Notes under the pieces: model-generated
Seen by the model: only the letters and a program-made list of their open reading frames with translations
Databases searched by the model: none
What the model was told of the DNA's origin: nothing
Made by a program: the position numbers and the translations under genes
NCBI GenBank assembly: GCA_031963045.1
Contig: JASSUK010000019.1
Location: 1-64,000 of the forward strand
Reading direction: 5' to 3'
DNA length: 64,000 nucleotides
From: JASSUD01 sp031963045
GTDB lineage: Bacteria; Pseudomonadota; Gammaproteobacteria; Burkholderiales; Burkholderiaceae
In this document: piece by piece, positions 1-8,022 of the stretch
Position numbering within the stretch: position 1 is the first letter of the stretch
Layout: every line of letters begins with the position of its first letter

Positions 1-173
1 GGAGTTGCCTGGTTAGCATTTTCGAAAGCGACTCTTGCATTGTTATACAAGTTTAAGGCCGCCTCGAAATGCTGCTCCATCCTTTCCAAGCGGGCCTGAT
101 CCAGATGGTTTTGCGCTGCTAGCACCTGCGCTTGAACATTTGCCTGGTTTCTGAAAATAGTACCAAACATCAT
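1..173 (-). CDS. N-terminal part of a TPR-type repeat protein, cut by the left edge
   Basis: Reading the minus strand from the ATG at 173 gives an open frame to the window edge (57 residues). It closely parallels the N-terminus of the next gene (482-4177): both start Met-Met-Phe, share the stretch AQVLA, then LDQARL..EQH..AL.LY..A, a TPR-like helix pair. AAGGAG at about 178-183 lies just upstream of the start. Sequence about 30 bp upstream (203-236) also matches the leader of 482-4177, so the two genes are tandem duplicates including part of their leaders. The rest of the protein lies outside the window, so whether it carries NACHT, HEAT or WD40 domains is unknown. Confidence 0.75.
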   Translation of the reverse strand, partial: MMFGTIFRNQANVQAQVLAAQNHLDQARLERMEQHFEAALNLYNNARVAFENANQAT

Positions 174-481
174 CAATACTCCTTATATGGAAGGTCCCCA
201 GGGTTACATGACCGTACAAGGACTTTGCTGATGTCGTGCCTTAGCTTCATTCTTAAATTGCCACTGATAGGGGTGGGTATGCGCCCCACCGGCGATCCGA
301 AGCGATAGCCGTAAACGTCAGGACGCGCCTGCCAGCAGGGGAGATATACTTCTTTCTCCATCTCTATCTTGATGCCAAGTTTGGCGAAAAATCCTTGGAT
401 ATTCTCAAGTAGTTCTTTGGCAAGGGACCCTGCCTTCCCGCTTTGAGTTTATCCAAGGGTTCACTCTATTGCTTCACGCCT
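174..481. other. Intergenic leader with a decayed coding scrap
   Basis: This 308 bp gap separates two tandem paralogues. Its left part (203-236) is a leader segment nearly identical to 4233-4266 in front of the other paralogue. The minus strand also has an open stretch from about 440 to 173 (containing KELLENIQGFFAKLGI) with no convincing start. It begins right after a stop and runs into the start of the next gene, so it looks like the tail of a lost gene. I do not recognise it. Confidence 0.4.
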
Positions 482-3400
482 TCATAAAAATGGCTCTTCC
501 TCGGGTAATGGTGCAATACCTGCTTCCGCCCAGGCTGCTCTTAGTGCTTTAATAATCACTGCACTTTGTTCGGAAGCGAGCTCGATTGGTTGCCCGGGGC
601 CTGTTGCCGTATAAAAATGAAGTTGATGGTCTTGGATATAAAGTGGGGCAATGAGTTGACCATTCCTTGGAAACAAAACGTTGGTATAGAGAGTTTGAAT
701 CAGATCCAGGTCTAAGCTTGGAAGCAATGGGTAAAGTGCGTCAACATGTGAAACTAAGGCGCGGGTTGCCGCAGACCTGACGGACTCATTTTGATCCTTT
801 AATGTGGTGAACAAGGCTGAGATAGCGCCAGCCGACAGCGTGTTCTGGCGACCTAAGGCCTCGGCTGCCGTACTCCTGACAGACCATTCTTCATCCTTTA
901 AGGAGGAGCTTAAGGCTGAGATAGCATCAGCCAACAGCATGTTCTGGCTGCCTAAGGCATTGGTTGCCGCAGACCTGACAGACTCGTCTTGATCCTTTAA
1001 TGCGGTGAGCAAGGCTGAGATAGGGTCAGCCGACAACGTGTTCTGGCGGCCTAAGGCACTGGCTGCTGTATACCTGACAAACTCGTTTTCATCCTTTAAG
1101 GAGTGGCTTAAGGCTGAGATAGCGTCAGCCGATAGCATGTTCTGGCGGCCTAAGGCATTGGCTGCCGCAGACCTGACAGGCTCGTGTTCATCCTTTAATG
1201 CGGTGAGCAGGGCTGAGATAGTGTCAGCCGACAGCATGTTCTGGCTGCCTAAGGCACTGGCTGCCGCATACCTGATAGACTCGTTTTTATCCTTTAATGT
1301 GGTGAGCAAGGCTGAGATAGCGTCAGCCGACAGCGTCTGGGTACCTAAGGCCTCGGTTGCCGCAGACCTGACAGACTGGTCTTCATCCTTTAATGCGGTG
1401 AGCAAGGCTGAGATAGCGTCATCCGACAGCGTGTTCTGGCGGCCTAAGGCATGGGCTGCCGCAGACCTGACCAACTCATCTTGATCCTTTAATGTGGTGA
1501 GCAAGGCTGAGATAGCGTCATCCGACAATGTGTTCTGGCGGCCTAAGGCCTCGGCTGCCGCACCCCTAACAGACGTTTTTTCATCCTTTAATGCAGTGAG
1601 CAAGGCTGAGATAGCGTTAGCCGACAGTGTATTCTGGCCGCCTAAGGTACGGGCTGCCGTAGACCTGAGCAACTCATCTTGATCCTTTAATGTGGTGAGC
1701 AAGGTTGAGATAGCGTCATCCGACAGCGTGTTCTGGCGGCCTAAGGCCTCGGTTACCGCAGACCTGACAGACTCGTTTTGATCCTTTAATGTGGTGAGCA
1801 AGGCTGAGATAGCATCAGCCGACAGCGTGTTCTGGCTGCCTAAGGCATAGGCTGCCACACACCTGACAGACATGCTTTGATCCTTTAATGCAGTGAGTAA
1901 GGCTGCGATAGCGCCAGCCGACAGCGTGTTCTGACCGCCTAAGGCACGGGCTGCTGCAAACCTGACCAACTCATCTTGATCCTTTAATGTGGTAAGCAAA
2001 GCTGAGATAGCGTCATCTGACAGGGTTTTCTGGCTGTCTAAGGCCTCGGTTGCCGCAGACCTGACAAACTGGTCTTGATCCTTTAATGCGGTGAGCAAGG
2101 CTGAGATAGCGTCATCCGACAGCGTGTTCTGGTGGCCTAAGGCACGGGCTGCCGTAGACCTGACAAACTGGTCTTCATCCTTTAAGGAGGAGCTTAAGGC
2201 TGAGATAGCGCCAGCCGACAGCATGTTCTGGCTGCCTAAGGCATCGGCTGCCGTACCCCTGACAGACCATTTTTCGTCTTTTAATGCGGTGAGCAAGGCT
2301 GAGATAGCATCATCCGACAGCATCTTCTGGCGGCCTAAGGCCTCGGCTGCCACAGACCTGACAGACTCATTTTCATCCTTTAAGGAGAGCCTCAAGGCTG
2401 AGATAGCGTCATCCGACAGCGTGTTCTGGTGGCCTAAGGCATCGGCTACCGCAGTCCTGACAGACATGCTTTCATCCTTTAATTTTAAGGAGGAGAGCAA
2501 TGCTAAGATAGCGTCAGCCGACAGGGTTTTCTGGCTGCCTAAGGCATAGGCTGCCCTAGACCTGACAAACGTGTCTTCATCCTTTAAGGAGGGGCTCAAG
2601 GCTGAGATAGCGTCAGCCGACAGGGTTTTCTGGCTGCCTAAGGCACGGGCTGCCGTAGACCTGACAGACTCGAGTTCATCCTTTAAGGAGGAGATCAAGG
2701 CCAGGATAGCGCCAGCCGACAACGTATTCTGGCAGCCTAAGGCATAGGCTGCCGCAGACCTGACAGACTCGTGTTCATCCTTTAAGGAGGAGATCAAGGC
2801 GGAGATAGTGTCATCTGACAGCGTGTTCTGGTGGCCTAAGGCATAGGCTGCCGCAGACCTGACAGACTCGTCCTCATCCTTTAAGGAGGAGCTCAAGGCG
2901 GAGATAGCGTCAGTCGACAAGGTTGAACGAGTTACTAAGATTTGAATGATTGCCTGCTTTTTGCTTTCAGGGTTAGTGAGCTCTGCAAGCAACAAATGCT
3001 CTGGGAAAGTACTCTGATGACCCAATGCATTTTGTCCATATTCGCCCAATTTCATTTCAAAGTGAAACCACTGCATCAACTCTGTTTCCAGCCTATCTAC
3101 TGTGGTTTTTTGTAATTGCGCGCGCGCTTCACTTAAGCACCCCATCATCACCTGCTGATGACGAACGCCGATCAGGTCACGTGGTGACTGCTCTAATAAA
3201 GTAAAAAATTGCTCCAGGGCAGCGTCCTTGAGCAAGCCTGCCGCCATCCGCCACACGATTTCATAACGGGGGTTATATTTATGTTCTGCTATAAACGTTT
3301 TTAGTTCATCTTGGCTCAGCATTAACCCTAAACCGGTATTAGCTTCTGTTAGCCTAGAATTTCCATTAGTGTTTGCATAAACCTCCAGATGCCGCACCAA

Positions 3401-4177
3401 GAATTTAGCTACAAAATATTCCTGGAAAGTTAAATGCGGAAAATAATAGTGGCGCTCGGCTTCGGGCCGCTCCGTATCGGCCGTGCGCAAAAAGGAGATT
3501 TGCTTTAGATCATCGCTTAAAGCAAGGGGCAGAAGGTCCTTACGGTCTTTGCTGCGTTGTTGGTTAAGCGTCTTTGCCACTCCCTTCAGATACGCATCAT
3601 CAAATTCAATGCGGTTATCCTGGAGCCCCTGGAATGCGAGATAGCATAGGTATTCACTTTCTTCAGGGACCAGTTGTTCTTCGAGCTTATCAAGTGATAA
3701 TTTCTGAATGAGCCCAGGACGTAGCTGTTTTCCTCTCTCGGTTATCTGAGCCACAGGCGGCAGACTACTCGCAGAAAGCAACACTGCGGAGGGAATGGAT
3801 GCAGGATGCATCTCCTCATAGCCCCAAGCTTGCGCTTTTTTGTAACTCGCCTGCGCTTTGTCTGGGTTTCCTAATTTCTCCAAGAGTTCCGCACGCTCAA
3901 AATAGACCTCCGCGATACGCTGGCGCAATGCCTCTTCTTCGGGGGTCTGAGGCGTACGTGCTTGGATTAAAGCGTTTTTCGCCTCTATTAAAGAAGGCAA
4001 AAGTTGGCGCGCATTCGCAGCATATTTAAAATTTACTTTTGCCCGGCCATATAAGACTAAGGCCATCTCGAGATGCTGTTCCGTCTTGTGCAAACGGGCC
4101 TGATCCAGATAGTTTTGCGCTAGCACCTGCGCTTGGTTGTTTGTCAGGGCTTGGGAAACAGAATTACTAAACATCAT
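482..4177 (-). CDS. TPR / NACHT-C-terminal-like / HEAT-repeat protein (1231 aa), without a NACHT ATPase
   Basis: The chosen start is the second-tier ATG at 4177 (Met-Met-Phe), behind GAGGAG; a longer frame to 4249 has no ribosome site. Residues 1-130 form TPR-like helices. Residues 150-400 resemble the helical region that follows a NACHT ATPase in STAND proteins, including FPHLTFQEYF near residue 245. I see no Walker A or B motif between the TPR part and this region. Residues about 418-1145 are 22 near-identical 33-residue HEAT-like repeats (consensus around TLSDDAISALLTALKD, then VRSAAA.ALG.Q). A non-repeat tail ends PEEEPFL. By family this should be a scaffold that binds proteins, perhaps once a NACHT sensor. 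The function is not known. The host-interaction or defence role is inferred from the repeat type and from the related NACHT protein at 33.8 kb. Confidence 0.8.
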   Translation of the reverse strand: MMFSNSVSQALTNNQAQVLAQNYLDQARLHKTEQHLEMALVLYGRAKVNFKYAANARQLLPSLIEAKNALIQARTPQTPEEEALRQRIAEVYFERAELLEKLGNPDKAQASYKKAQAWGYEEMHPASIPSAVLLSASSLPPVAQITERGKQLRPGLIQKLSLDKLEEQLVPEESEYLCYLAFQGLQDNRIEFDDAYLKGVAKTLNQQRSKDRKDLLPLALSDDLKQISFLRTADTERPEAERHYYFPHLTFQEYFVAKFLVRHLEVYANTNGNSRLTEANTGLGLMLSQDELKTFIAEHKYNPRYEIVWRMAAGLLKDAALEQFFTLLEQSPRDLIGVRHQQVMMGCLSEARAQLQKTTVDRLETELMQWFHFEMKLGEYGQNALGHQSTFPEHLLLAELTNPESKKQAIIQILVTRSTLSTDAISALSSSLKDEDESVRSAAAYALGHQNTLSDDTISALISSLKDEHESVRSAAAYALGCQNTLSAGAILALISSLKDELESVRSTAARALGSQKTLSADAISALSPSLKDEDTFVRSRAAYALGSQKTLSADAILALLSSLKLKDESMSVRTAVADALGHQNTLSDDAISALRLSLKDENESVRSVAAEALGRQKMLSDDAISALLTALKDEKWSVRGTAADALGSQNMLSAGAISALSSSLKDEDQFVRSTAARALGHQNTLSDDAISALLTALKDQDQFVRSAATEALDSQKTLSDDAISALLTTLKDQDELVRFAAARALGGQNTLSAGAIAALLTALKDQSMSVRCVAAYALGSQNTLSADAISALLTTLKDQNESVRSAVTEALGRQNTLSDDAISTLLTTLKDQDELLRSTAARTLGGQNTLSANAISALLTALKDEKTSVRGAAAEALGRQNTLSDDAISALLTTLKDQDELVRSAAAHALGRQNTLSDDAISALLTALKDEDQSVRSAATEALGTQTLSADAISALLTTLKDKNESIRYAAASALGSQNMLSADTISALLTALKDEHEPVRSAAANALGRQNMLSADAISALSHSLKDENEFVRYTAASALGRQNTLSADPISALLTALKDQDESVRSAATNALGSQNMLLADAISALSSSLKDEEWSVRSTAAEALGRQNTLSAGAISALFTTLKDQNESVRSAATRALVSHVDALYPLLPSLDLDLIQTLYTNVLFPRNGQLIAPLYIQDHQLHFYTATGPGQPIELASEQSAVIIKALRAAWAEAGIAPLPEEEPFL
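742..2922 (-). repeat. 22-copy tandem coding repeat, 99 bp unit
   Basis: The HEAT-like array is encoded by 99 bp units spaced exactly, for example gctgagatag at 815 and again at 914. One copy carries two extra codons (around 2480) and one lacks a codon (around 1340). The high nucleotide identity between units suggests recent expansion or gene conversion, so copy number probably varies between strains. Confidence 0.9.
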
Positions 4178-4582
4178 CAATACTCCTCTGTTGATCGGTT
4201 TTACTCCGATACTCGGCTGCTTAAACCTCTGAGTTACATGACTGTGCAAGGGCTTTGCTGATGTCGCCCCGGCTCCCCCGCTTCGCGCTGCGTCAAGCTG
4301 GTATTCGCTTTACCTGTCATCAGGGTGAGCACCACCCGTTCCTGAGAAGACAGTGTGTCGACTCTCCCTGTTTTCAGATACTCCATCATGCGGAGTGCAC
4401 CATATGGAAGAATAAAGTCAGGTGCTACCGTCAGGCAGAGAGTTTGCTGCGGCATGAAACATCATTGAAAAATCAGGTTACTGTAATCAGGTAATACCCA
4501 GATTTATTGGGATGATTAGCAGTCGATTTAGTGGAAATAGGTAAAAAAATACAGATAAATTTAATAATGCATAGAGGATGAT
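4178..4582. other. Intergenic leader region, no supported gene
   Basis: This holds the leader of the HEAT gene (conserved segment 4233-4266, GAGGAG near 4184) and then about 300 bp in which both strands have short open frames without ribosome sites. I could not assign any of them. The AT content rises to the right towards a gene fragment at 4583. Confidence 0.4.
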
Positions 4583-4893
4583 AGTGAATAGGGTGTTGTA
4601 TAGATGCATTTTCGAACAGGACGAAGCCCCTCTAAAAACCGATAAAGAAGAGTGGGAAGATCTGGGAGAACAACTCAAGATGTTCTGGATGCAGGAGAGA
4701 TATATAGGGGGATAGGCAGCGCCTGCGGTACGGAGGCCCTGAAAGAACAGATTCAAAAGGAAGTGGCGATCTTGCTGGAAACGAAGTGGCAGGCTAGAAA
4801 ATGTATAAAAAAGCCTTCAGAGATGCAAGAAGAGAAACTGCGGTCTACGCCGTAAAGTAGGCTTTTTGGGAAACTATGGCCAGTCAAAATTAA
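4583..4893 (+). pseudogene. Frameshifted 3' copy of the membrane-protein gene at 6831-7721
   Basis: About 305 bp match 7390-7692 closely, from the codons for FEQD through to the region equivalent to KQAFWE. The copy has no 5' end. It carries a two-base insertion (GAGAGATATA where the intact gene has GAGATATA) near 4693-4698, which shifts the frame inside the conserved EIYRGIG segment. It is therefore a truncated, frameshifted duplicate. Bases 4902-4918 right after it match the 3' end of the IS66 relic near 10.53 kb, so an IS66 copy may have taken part in the duplication. Confidence 0.75.
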
Positions 4894-4988
4894 GCCAAGC
4901 ATCTATATGTGGTGATTAATATGTCTCTAAAGCATAAGAAAGTTTACTTCTATGCTATTTGTCTAGTTGCACATTAATTGCTACCACT

Positions 4989-5029
4989 CCATGCAAAAAG
5001 GCCCGTTGATGAAGGGCCTTTTTGCATGG
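4989..5029. terminator. Perfect 16-bp hairpin, terminator-like
   Basis: CCATGCAAAAAGGCCC and its exact complement flank a 9-base loop. Each arm contains a run of five A or T, so it could terminate transcription in both directions, between the pseudogene on the left and the minus-strand gene ending at 5305. Confidence 0.65.
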
Positions 5030-5304
5030 AGATACACGATAAACAGAGGATGCAGATATATTTTATAATACGCTATACGTAAGTAGAAAAAACCAATTGC
5101 AGCGAAAAAGCTTAACAGCCTCAAAATCTTCCAAAAGGTCCGTATTTTGGGGAGCACGCGCCATGACCAGAACTGTAATTTAGTACAGTAGATGGCCGTC
5201 CCTGAATAGCTCTAAAAGGCTTATATAAAAAGGGTTTAATGTAAAAAAGAGGGAGTAGACTAGGTTTTCCACAAAAATCTTGAGTAAGCTTTATTTGCTG
5301 CGCA

Positions 5305-5973
5305 TTACGCACTCATTTTCATTTCAGATTTTATTTGTTCCCAATTTTTTAAAGATTTTTTAGCTTCGAATCTATCAAGTTTACTAAGCACCAATTCATA
5401 CCTTTCATGTAATTCATCGCTTGTGTTCCATGTATTACGTACATGGATATATACAAGTAAAGCGCAGAATCTGATAAAAAACAAACCGACGGTCAATGCC
5501 AATGGTGCACAGCATACTACGTTCAGCGCAAAATATGCTGATGGAGCGAGCACCACAAAATAATTTATAATGTTTGGTAAGAAAAATGATACTAAGCCTA
5601 TGTCTATTGGCATCATCAGATAAGAAGTATAATTTTGAAGCAAAGGACATACGTCCATCACCAGTTTTTGCATCTTAATTTTTACAAATAACACCTTTGC
5701 TTCTATCTCAAGAAAAAATTTCTCCTTTAATCCCTTTATATCATCAGTTTTTATTTGTTCTGCGGTGAGTATTCTATCTAAATCCGATTCTAAATCTGAA
5801 GAAAGAAGGTCATCAATAATACTCTGATATAGCTGTGCATTTTCAATAATACTTGTTTGATCCGCCTGAGCTAACTTTTCATCCCGCGAGACTCTACCTT
5901 GATGGTCTATACCATTCATATTATTTTGAGTAGAAGTACTATTCGAACTGGATTGGATCGAAGGAAATCCCAT
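5305..5973 (-). CDS. Hypothetical protein with bilobed membrane hairpin (222 aa)
   Basis: I do not recognise this family. The N-terminus is polar and rich in Ser, Asn and Gln (residues 1-50). Residues 54-75 hold DDLLSSDLESDLDRILTAEQ, which is repeated in variant form near the C-terminus of the protein at 8023-9495. Residues about 118-178 form one long hydrophobic block with a Pro-containing break (PNIINYFVVLAP), like two paired transmembrane segments. The tail is charged and helical. A weak AGAGAG precedes the ATG. The design (polar ends around a single hydrophobic hairpin) is shared with several neighbours and recalls inclusion-membrane-type secreted proteins; that parallel is inference from shape only. 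Confidence 0.65.
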   Translation of the reverse strand: MGFPSIQSSSNSTSTQNNMNGIDHQGRVSRDEKLAQADQTSIIENAQLYQSIIDDLLSSDLESDLDRILTAEQIKTDDIKGLKEKFFLEIEAKVLFVKIKMQKLVMDVCPLLQNYTSYLMMPIDIGLVSFFLPNIINYFVVLAPSAYFALNVVCCAPLALTVGLFFIRFCALLVYIHVRNTWNTSDELHERYELVLSKLDRFEAKKSLKNWEQIKSEMKMSA

Positions 5974-6055
5974 AGGTTTCTCTCTGAAAGAAATATAGCC
6001 TAAGTGCCCTCCAGGGCGCTAGCATGAATAACTGCATATTATATCAGAAAGATCC

Positions 6056-6225
6056 TTAAGAAAACGCCGATTTAATCATGCGTCCTCATTTTGGCTTAAG
6101 CATCACAGCAGCTTGTTTTTTCCCAAATAGCGCAGGTAGAGCTTATTTAGCTGGACGAGCGCTAGCAAAATCGGCTTCGGTCAATTCTGGATTATCATTA
6201 TTTATTAATTTAGGGGGTTAGCTTT
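6056..6225 (-). pseudogene. Dead BrnA-type (DUF4415) antitoxin fragment
   Basis: Minus-strand translation reads NPELTEADFASARPAK, stop, ALPALFGKKQAAVMLKPK, stop, GRMIKSAFS, stop. This is the pattern of BrnA/DUF4415 antitoxins (..LT.EDFARARPA.EVLP.LFG...LKPR.GRP). Two in-frame stops sit where a glutamate and an arginine codon would be expected (TAA for GAA, TGA for CGA). The C-terminal DNA-binding half is missing and no partner toxin frame is visible nearby. It is a relic of a type II toxin-antitoxin module. Confidence 0.65.
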
Positions 6226-6357
6226 TTCATGGCTTTTCACTTCTCTTTGCATAAGCTAATAACATGCAATTTGGATGGGCGTAGCTTGAAGACCAACATG
6301 CGGAGGGGCAGTAATGGACTCCTGCTACCAGACTACTGACTTTCTTGGTGCGTGCGT
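6226..6357. other. Intergenic, nothing recognised
   Basis: This sits between the antitoxin relic and a promoter-like site. It has overlapping short frames on both strands without start signals. No RNA gene or IS end was recognised. Confidence 0.3.
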
Positions 6358-6385
6358 TTGACAATTTCATGAAAGTTTGTAATAT
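6358..6385 (+). promoter_or_regulatory. Sigma70-type promoter
   Basis: TTGACA at 6358-6363, a 16-base spacer and TAATAT at 6380-6385 form a near-consensus promoter reading towards the genes at 6587 and 6831. It implies a 5' untranslated region of roughly 190 bases, which contains a small GAGCT/AGCTC hairpin with a TTCG loop near 6473-6486. Confidence 0.6.
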
Positions 6386-6586
6386 TGACCTTGCTGCTAA
6401 TATTAGTGGCCTGGGTTTGACATCCCGGAAACACAAGTTGCTTGGCACGTTCCTATGGCGGGTCGAGTGGAGGAGCTTTCGAGCTCGCTGGTTCTTGTGT
6501 TCCGGTATGTCAACTCTGCTCGGTTCCGCCACCTCTTTTGACATAGAGGAGTCGGACGAAAAAAGCCAAACACAAGGAGCAGTGCC

Positions 6587-6817
6587 ATGTTTTATCCTGA
6601 CTCATACCCCTCACCCCCAATATTTCGATCCTGTCTGTATTCTCTCGACCTCAAAGCTGATTGGCACTCTGTCATTTCAAGCGCCTCTCAGTATTTCGTT
6701 AATCTATTCAAAAAAAACTCTACCGTATTCTTTGCTCTAAAGCCGCCTTTCTGTTCGTGCTTGCATCCAATAGAGTGCTATAGCATTTCGTGCACGCCTC
6801 TTTTTGCTATTTCATAG
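6587..6817 (+). CDS. Small hypothetical protein (76 aa)
   Basis: The frame starts with ATG behind AAGGAG at ideal distance and ends 13 bases before the next gene's start, whose GAGGAG site overlaps the end of this frame. The protein is rich in Ser, Cys, Phe and Pro, with no clear transmembrane helix or known motif. The good ribosome site and tight spacing argue for translation, either as a real peptide or as a leader coupled to the gene at 6831. I do not recognise it. Confidence 0.4.
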   Translation: MFYPDSYPSPPIFRSCLYSLDLKADWHSVISSASQYFVNLFKKNSTVFFALKPPFCSCLHPIECYSISCTPLFAIS

Positions 6818-6830
6818 TGAGGAGAACGTG

Positions 6831-7721
6831 ATGAATGGCTCTCTACCATGCTCCAGGCTGGGCAGTGCTGCTGCCACGTCAAGCCTACCGTCTTCTTTTG
6901 AACATCCCGTGAGGCCGACAAAACAGTCTGGACCCATTCCCATAATCCAGCTGCTTAATTTATGGCAAAAAGTCAAAGATGACCTAGACAGCGAGGCCTG
7001 GCAGGGTCATCAGTCATTGTCTGGAGACCAAAAGTATGCGCTTAGGCTGTTGCTTGCCGAATACTGGAAGGCCTGTGAAGATTTGCTGCCTGCTCCTTCC
7101 GTGGTGGTTCGGCAGCTTACTGCCTATGGCGTGACTACTTTTGCCAGAGGTGCGCCATGGAGTGGTGTCCTCGACATATATTGCTCTTGTCTGTCTATTG
7201 ACGATATGCAGGCGGTTCAAAGCGGCTTGACTCGATTAAACCAGGCGATGGCAGAAATAAAACTATTTTTCAAAAAAGTCGATGCGCAATCTGCAGCTTC
7301 AAAATTGACTCTCTATCTCACGATAGTGATGCGATTATGCAGCCTCTTTTTTTCGCTTCTTGCCCAGGTTTTATCGTTTCTACAACTTATGCATATGTTG
7401 TATGGATGTGTTTTTGAACAGGATAAAGCACCTCTAAAAACCGATAAGGAAGAGTGGGAAGATCTGGGAGAACAACTCAAGATGTTCTGGATGCAGGAGA
7501 TATATAGGGGGATAGGTACGGCTTCTAGTCAGGAGGCCCTGAAAGAACAGATTCAAAAGGAAGTGGCGATCCTGCTCGAAACGAAGTGGCAAGCTAGCCC
7601 ATGTACAAAACAGCCTTCAGAGATGCAAGAAGAGAAACTGCCATCTACTGCTGTAAAGCAGGCTTTTTGGGAAGCTATGGCCAGTCAAAATACGGCAGGC
7701 AGCCTGCCGAAAATGGCATAA
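6831..7721 (+). CDS. Hypothetical protein with one hydrophobic segment (296 aa)
   Basis: The start is the ATG at 6831 because GAGGAG stands six bases upstream; an upstream in-frame codon at 6804 has no such site. The first 30 residues are polar. A soluble helical part follows (to about 155), then a hydrophobic stretch at 158-192 (LTLYLTIVMRLCSLFFSLLA and on), then a charged C-terminus (EEWEDLGEQLKMFWMQEIYR). No family is recognised. A frameshifted copy of the C-terminal third lies at 4583-4893, so the gene has been duplicated locally. A promoter-like site lies at 6358 and a long hairpin follows at 7767. Confidence 0.65.
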   Translation: MNGSLPCSRLGSAAATSSLPSSFEHPVRPTKQSGPIPIIQLLNLWQKVKDDLDSEAWQGHQSLSGDQKYALRLLLAEYWKACEDLLPAPSVVVRQLTAYGVTTFARGAPWSGVLDIYCSCLSIDDMQAVQSGLTRLNQAMAEIKLFFKKVDAQSAASKLTLYLTIVMRLCSLFFSLLAQVLSFLQLMHMLYGCVFEQDKAPLKTDKEEWEDLGEQLKMFWMQEIYRGIGTASSQEALKEQIQKEVAILLETKWQASPCTKQPSEMQEEKLPSTAVKQAFWEAMASQNTAGSLPKMA

Positions 7722-7766
7722 ATAGCTTTGAAAACTACAGTCTGTTACGCCTGATCATTCTCAACT

Positions 7767-7850
7767 GGCAAAACCCCCATAAATATTGTGAAGTGGCCCA
7801 AAACGTTAGATATCTAAGCGCCACTTCACAATATTTATGGGGGTTTTGCC
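7767..7850. repeat. 31-bp perfect inverted repeat, possible terminator or MITE
   Basis: The arm 7767-7797 (GGCAAAACCCCCATAAATAT..) is repeated exactly in reverse complement at 7820-7850, around a 22-base loop. The stem is far longer than a simple terminator needs, and the right arm carries GGGGGTTTT. It lies 45 bp after the stop of 6831-7721 and could end that transcript or be a small mobile palindrome. Confidence 0.7.
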
Positions 7851-8022
7851 ATAGAGGAAGAGGGTAACCGTAGTTCCAGAGGAAAGCTTCTGTAATCACT
7901 TTCTAAATACAGTGTTCATAGGACTGCAATATACGGTCTGCCCGCCTATATTTTCTACTTAAATAAGATCATTCTTTCAGGATTGGATAAGTCTAATATC
8001 TAGATGCAAAGGTAGCTTCCTT

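Noticed and set aside
804..2549. Several plus-strand frames opposite the HEAT array
   Set aside because: They are periodic shadows of the 99-bp unit. No start signals, and they stop at irregular points.
742..2922. CRISPR-like periodicity
   Set aside because: Units are 99 bp with no unique spacers, and they are fully in frame with a HEAT-repeat protein. The WD40 array at 36970 is excluded for the same reason. No true CRISPR array is visible in the window.
5121..5312. 63-codon minus-strand frame overlapping the end of the gene at 5305
   Set aside because: It overlaps by 8 bases as a coupled gene might, but has no recognisable composition or motif and no ribosome site. Not supported.
6227..6740. 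Overlapping frames of 105 and 131 codons on opposite strands
   Set aside because: Neither has a start signal or similarity I recognise; the plus-strand frame crosses the promoter and the ribosome site of the small gene at 6587.
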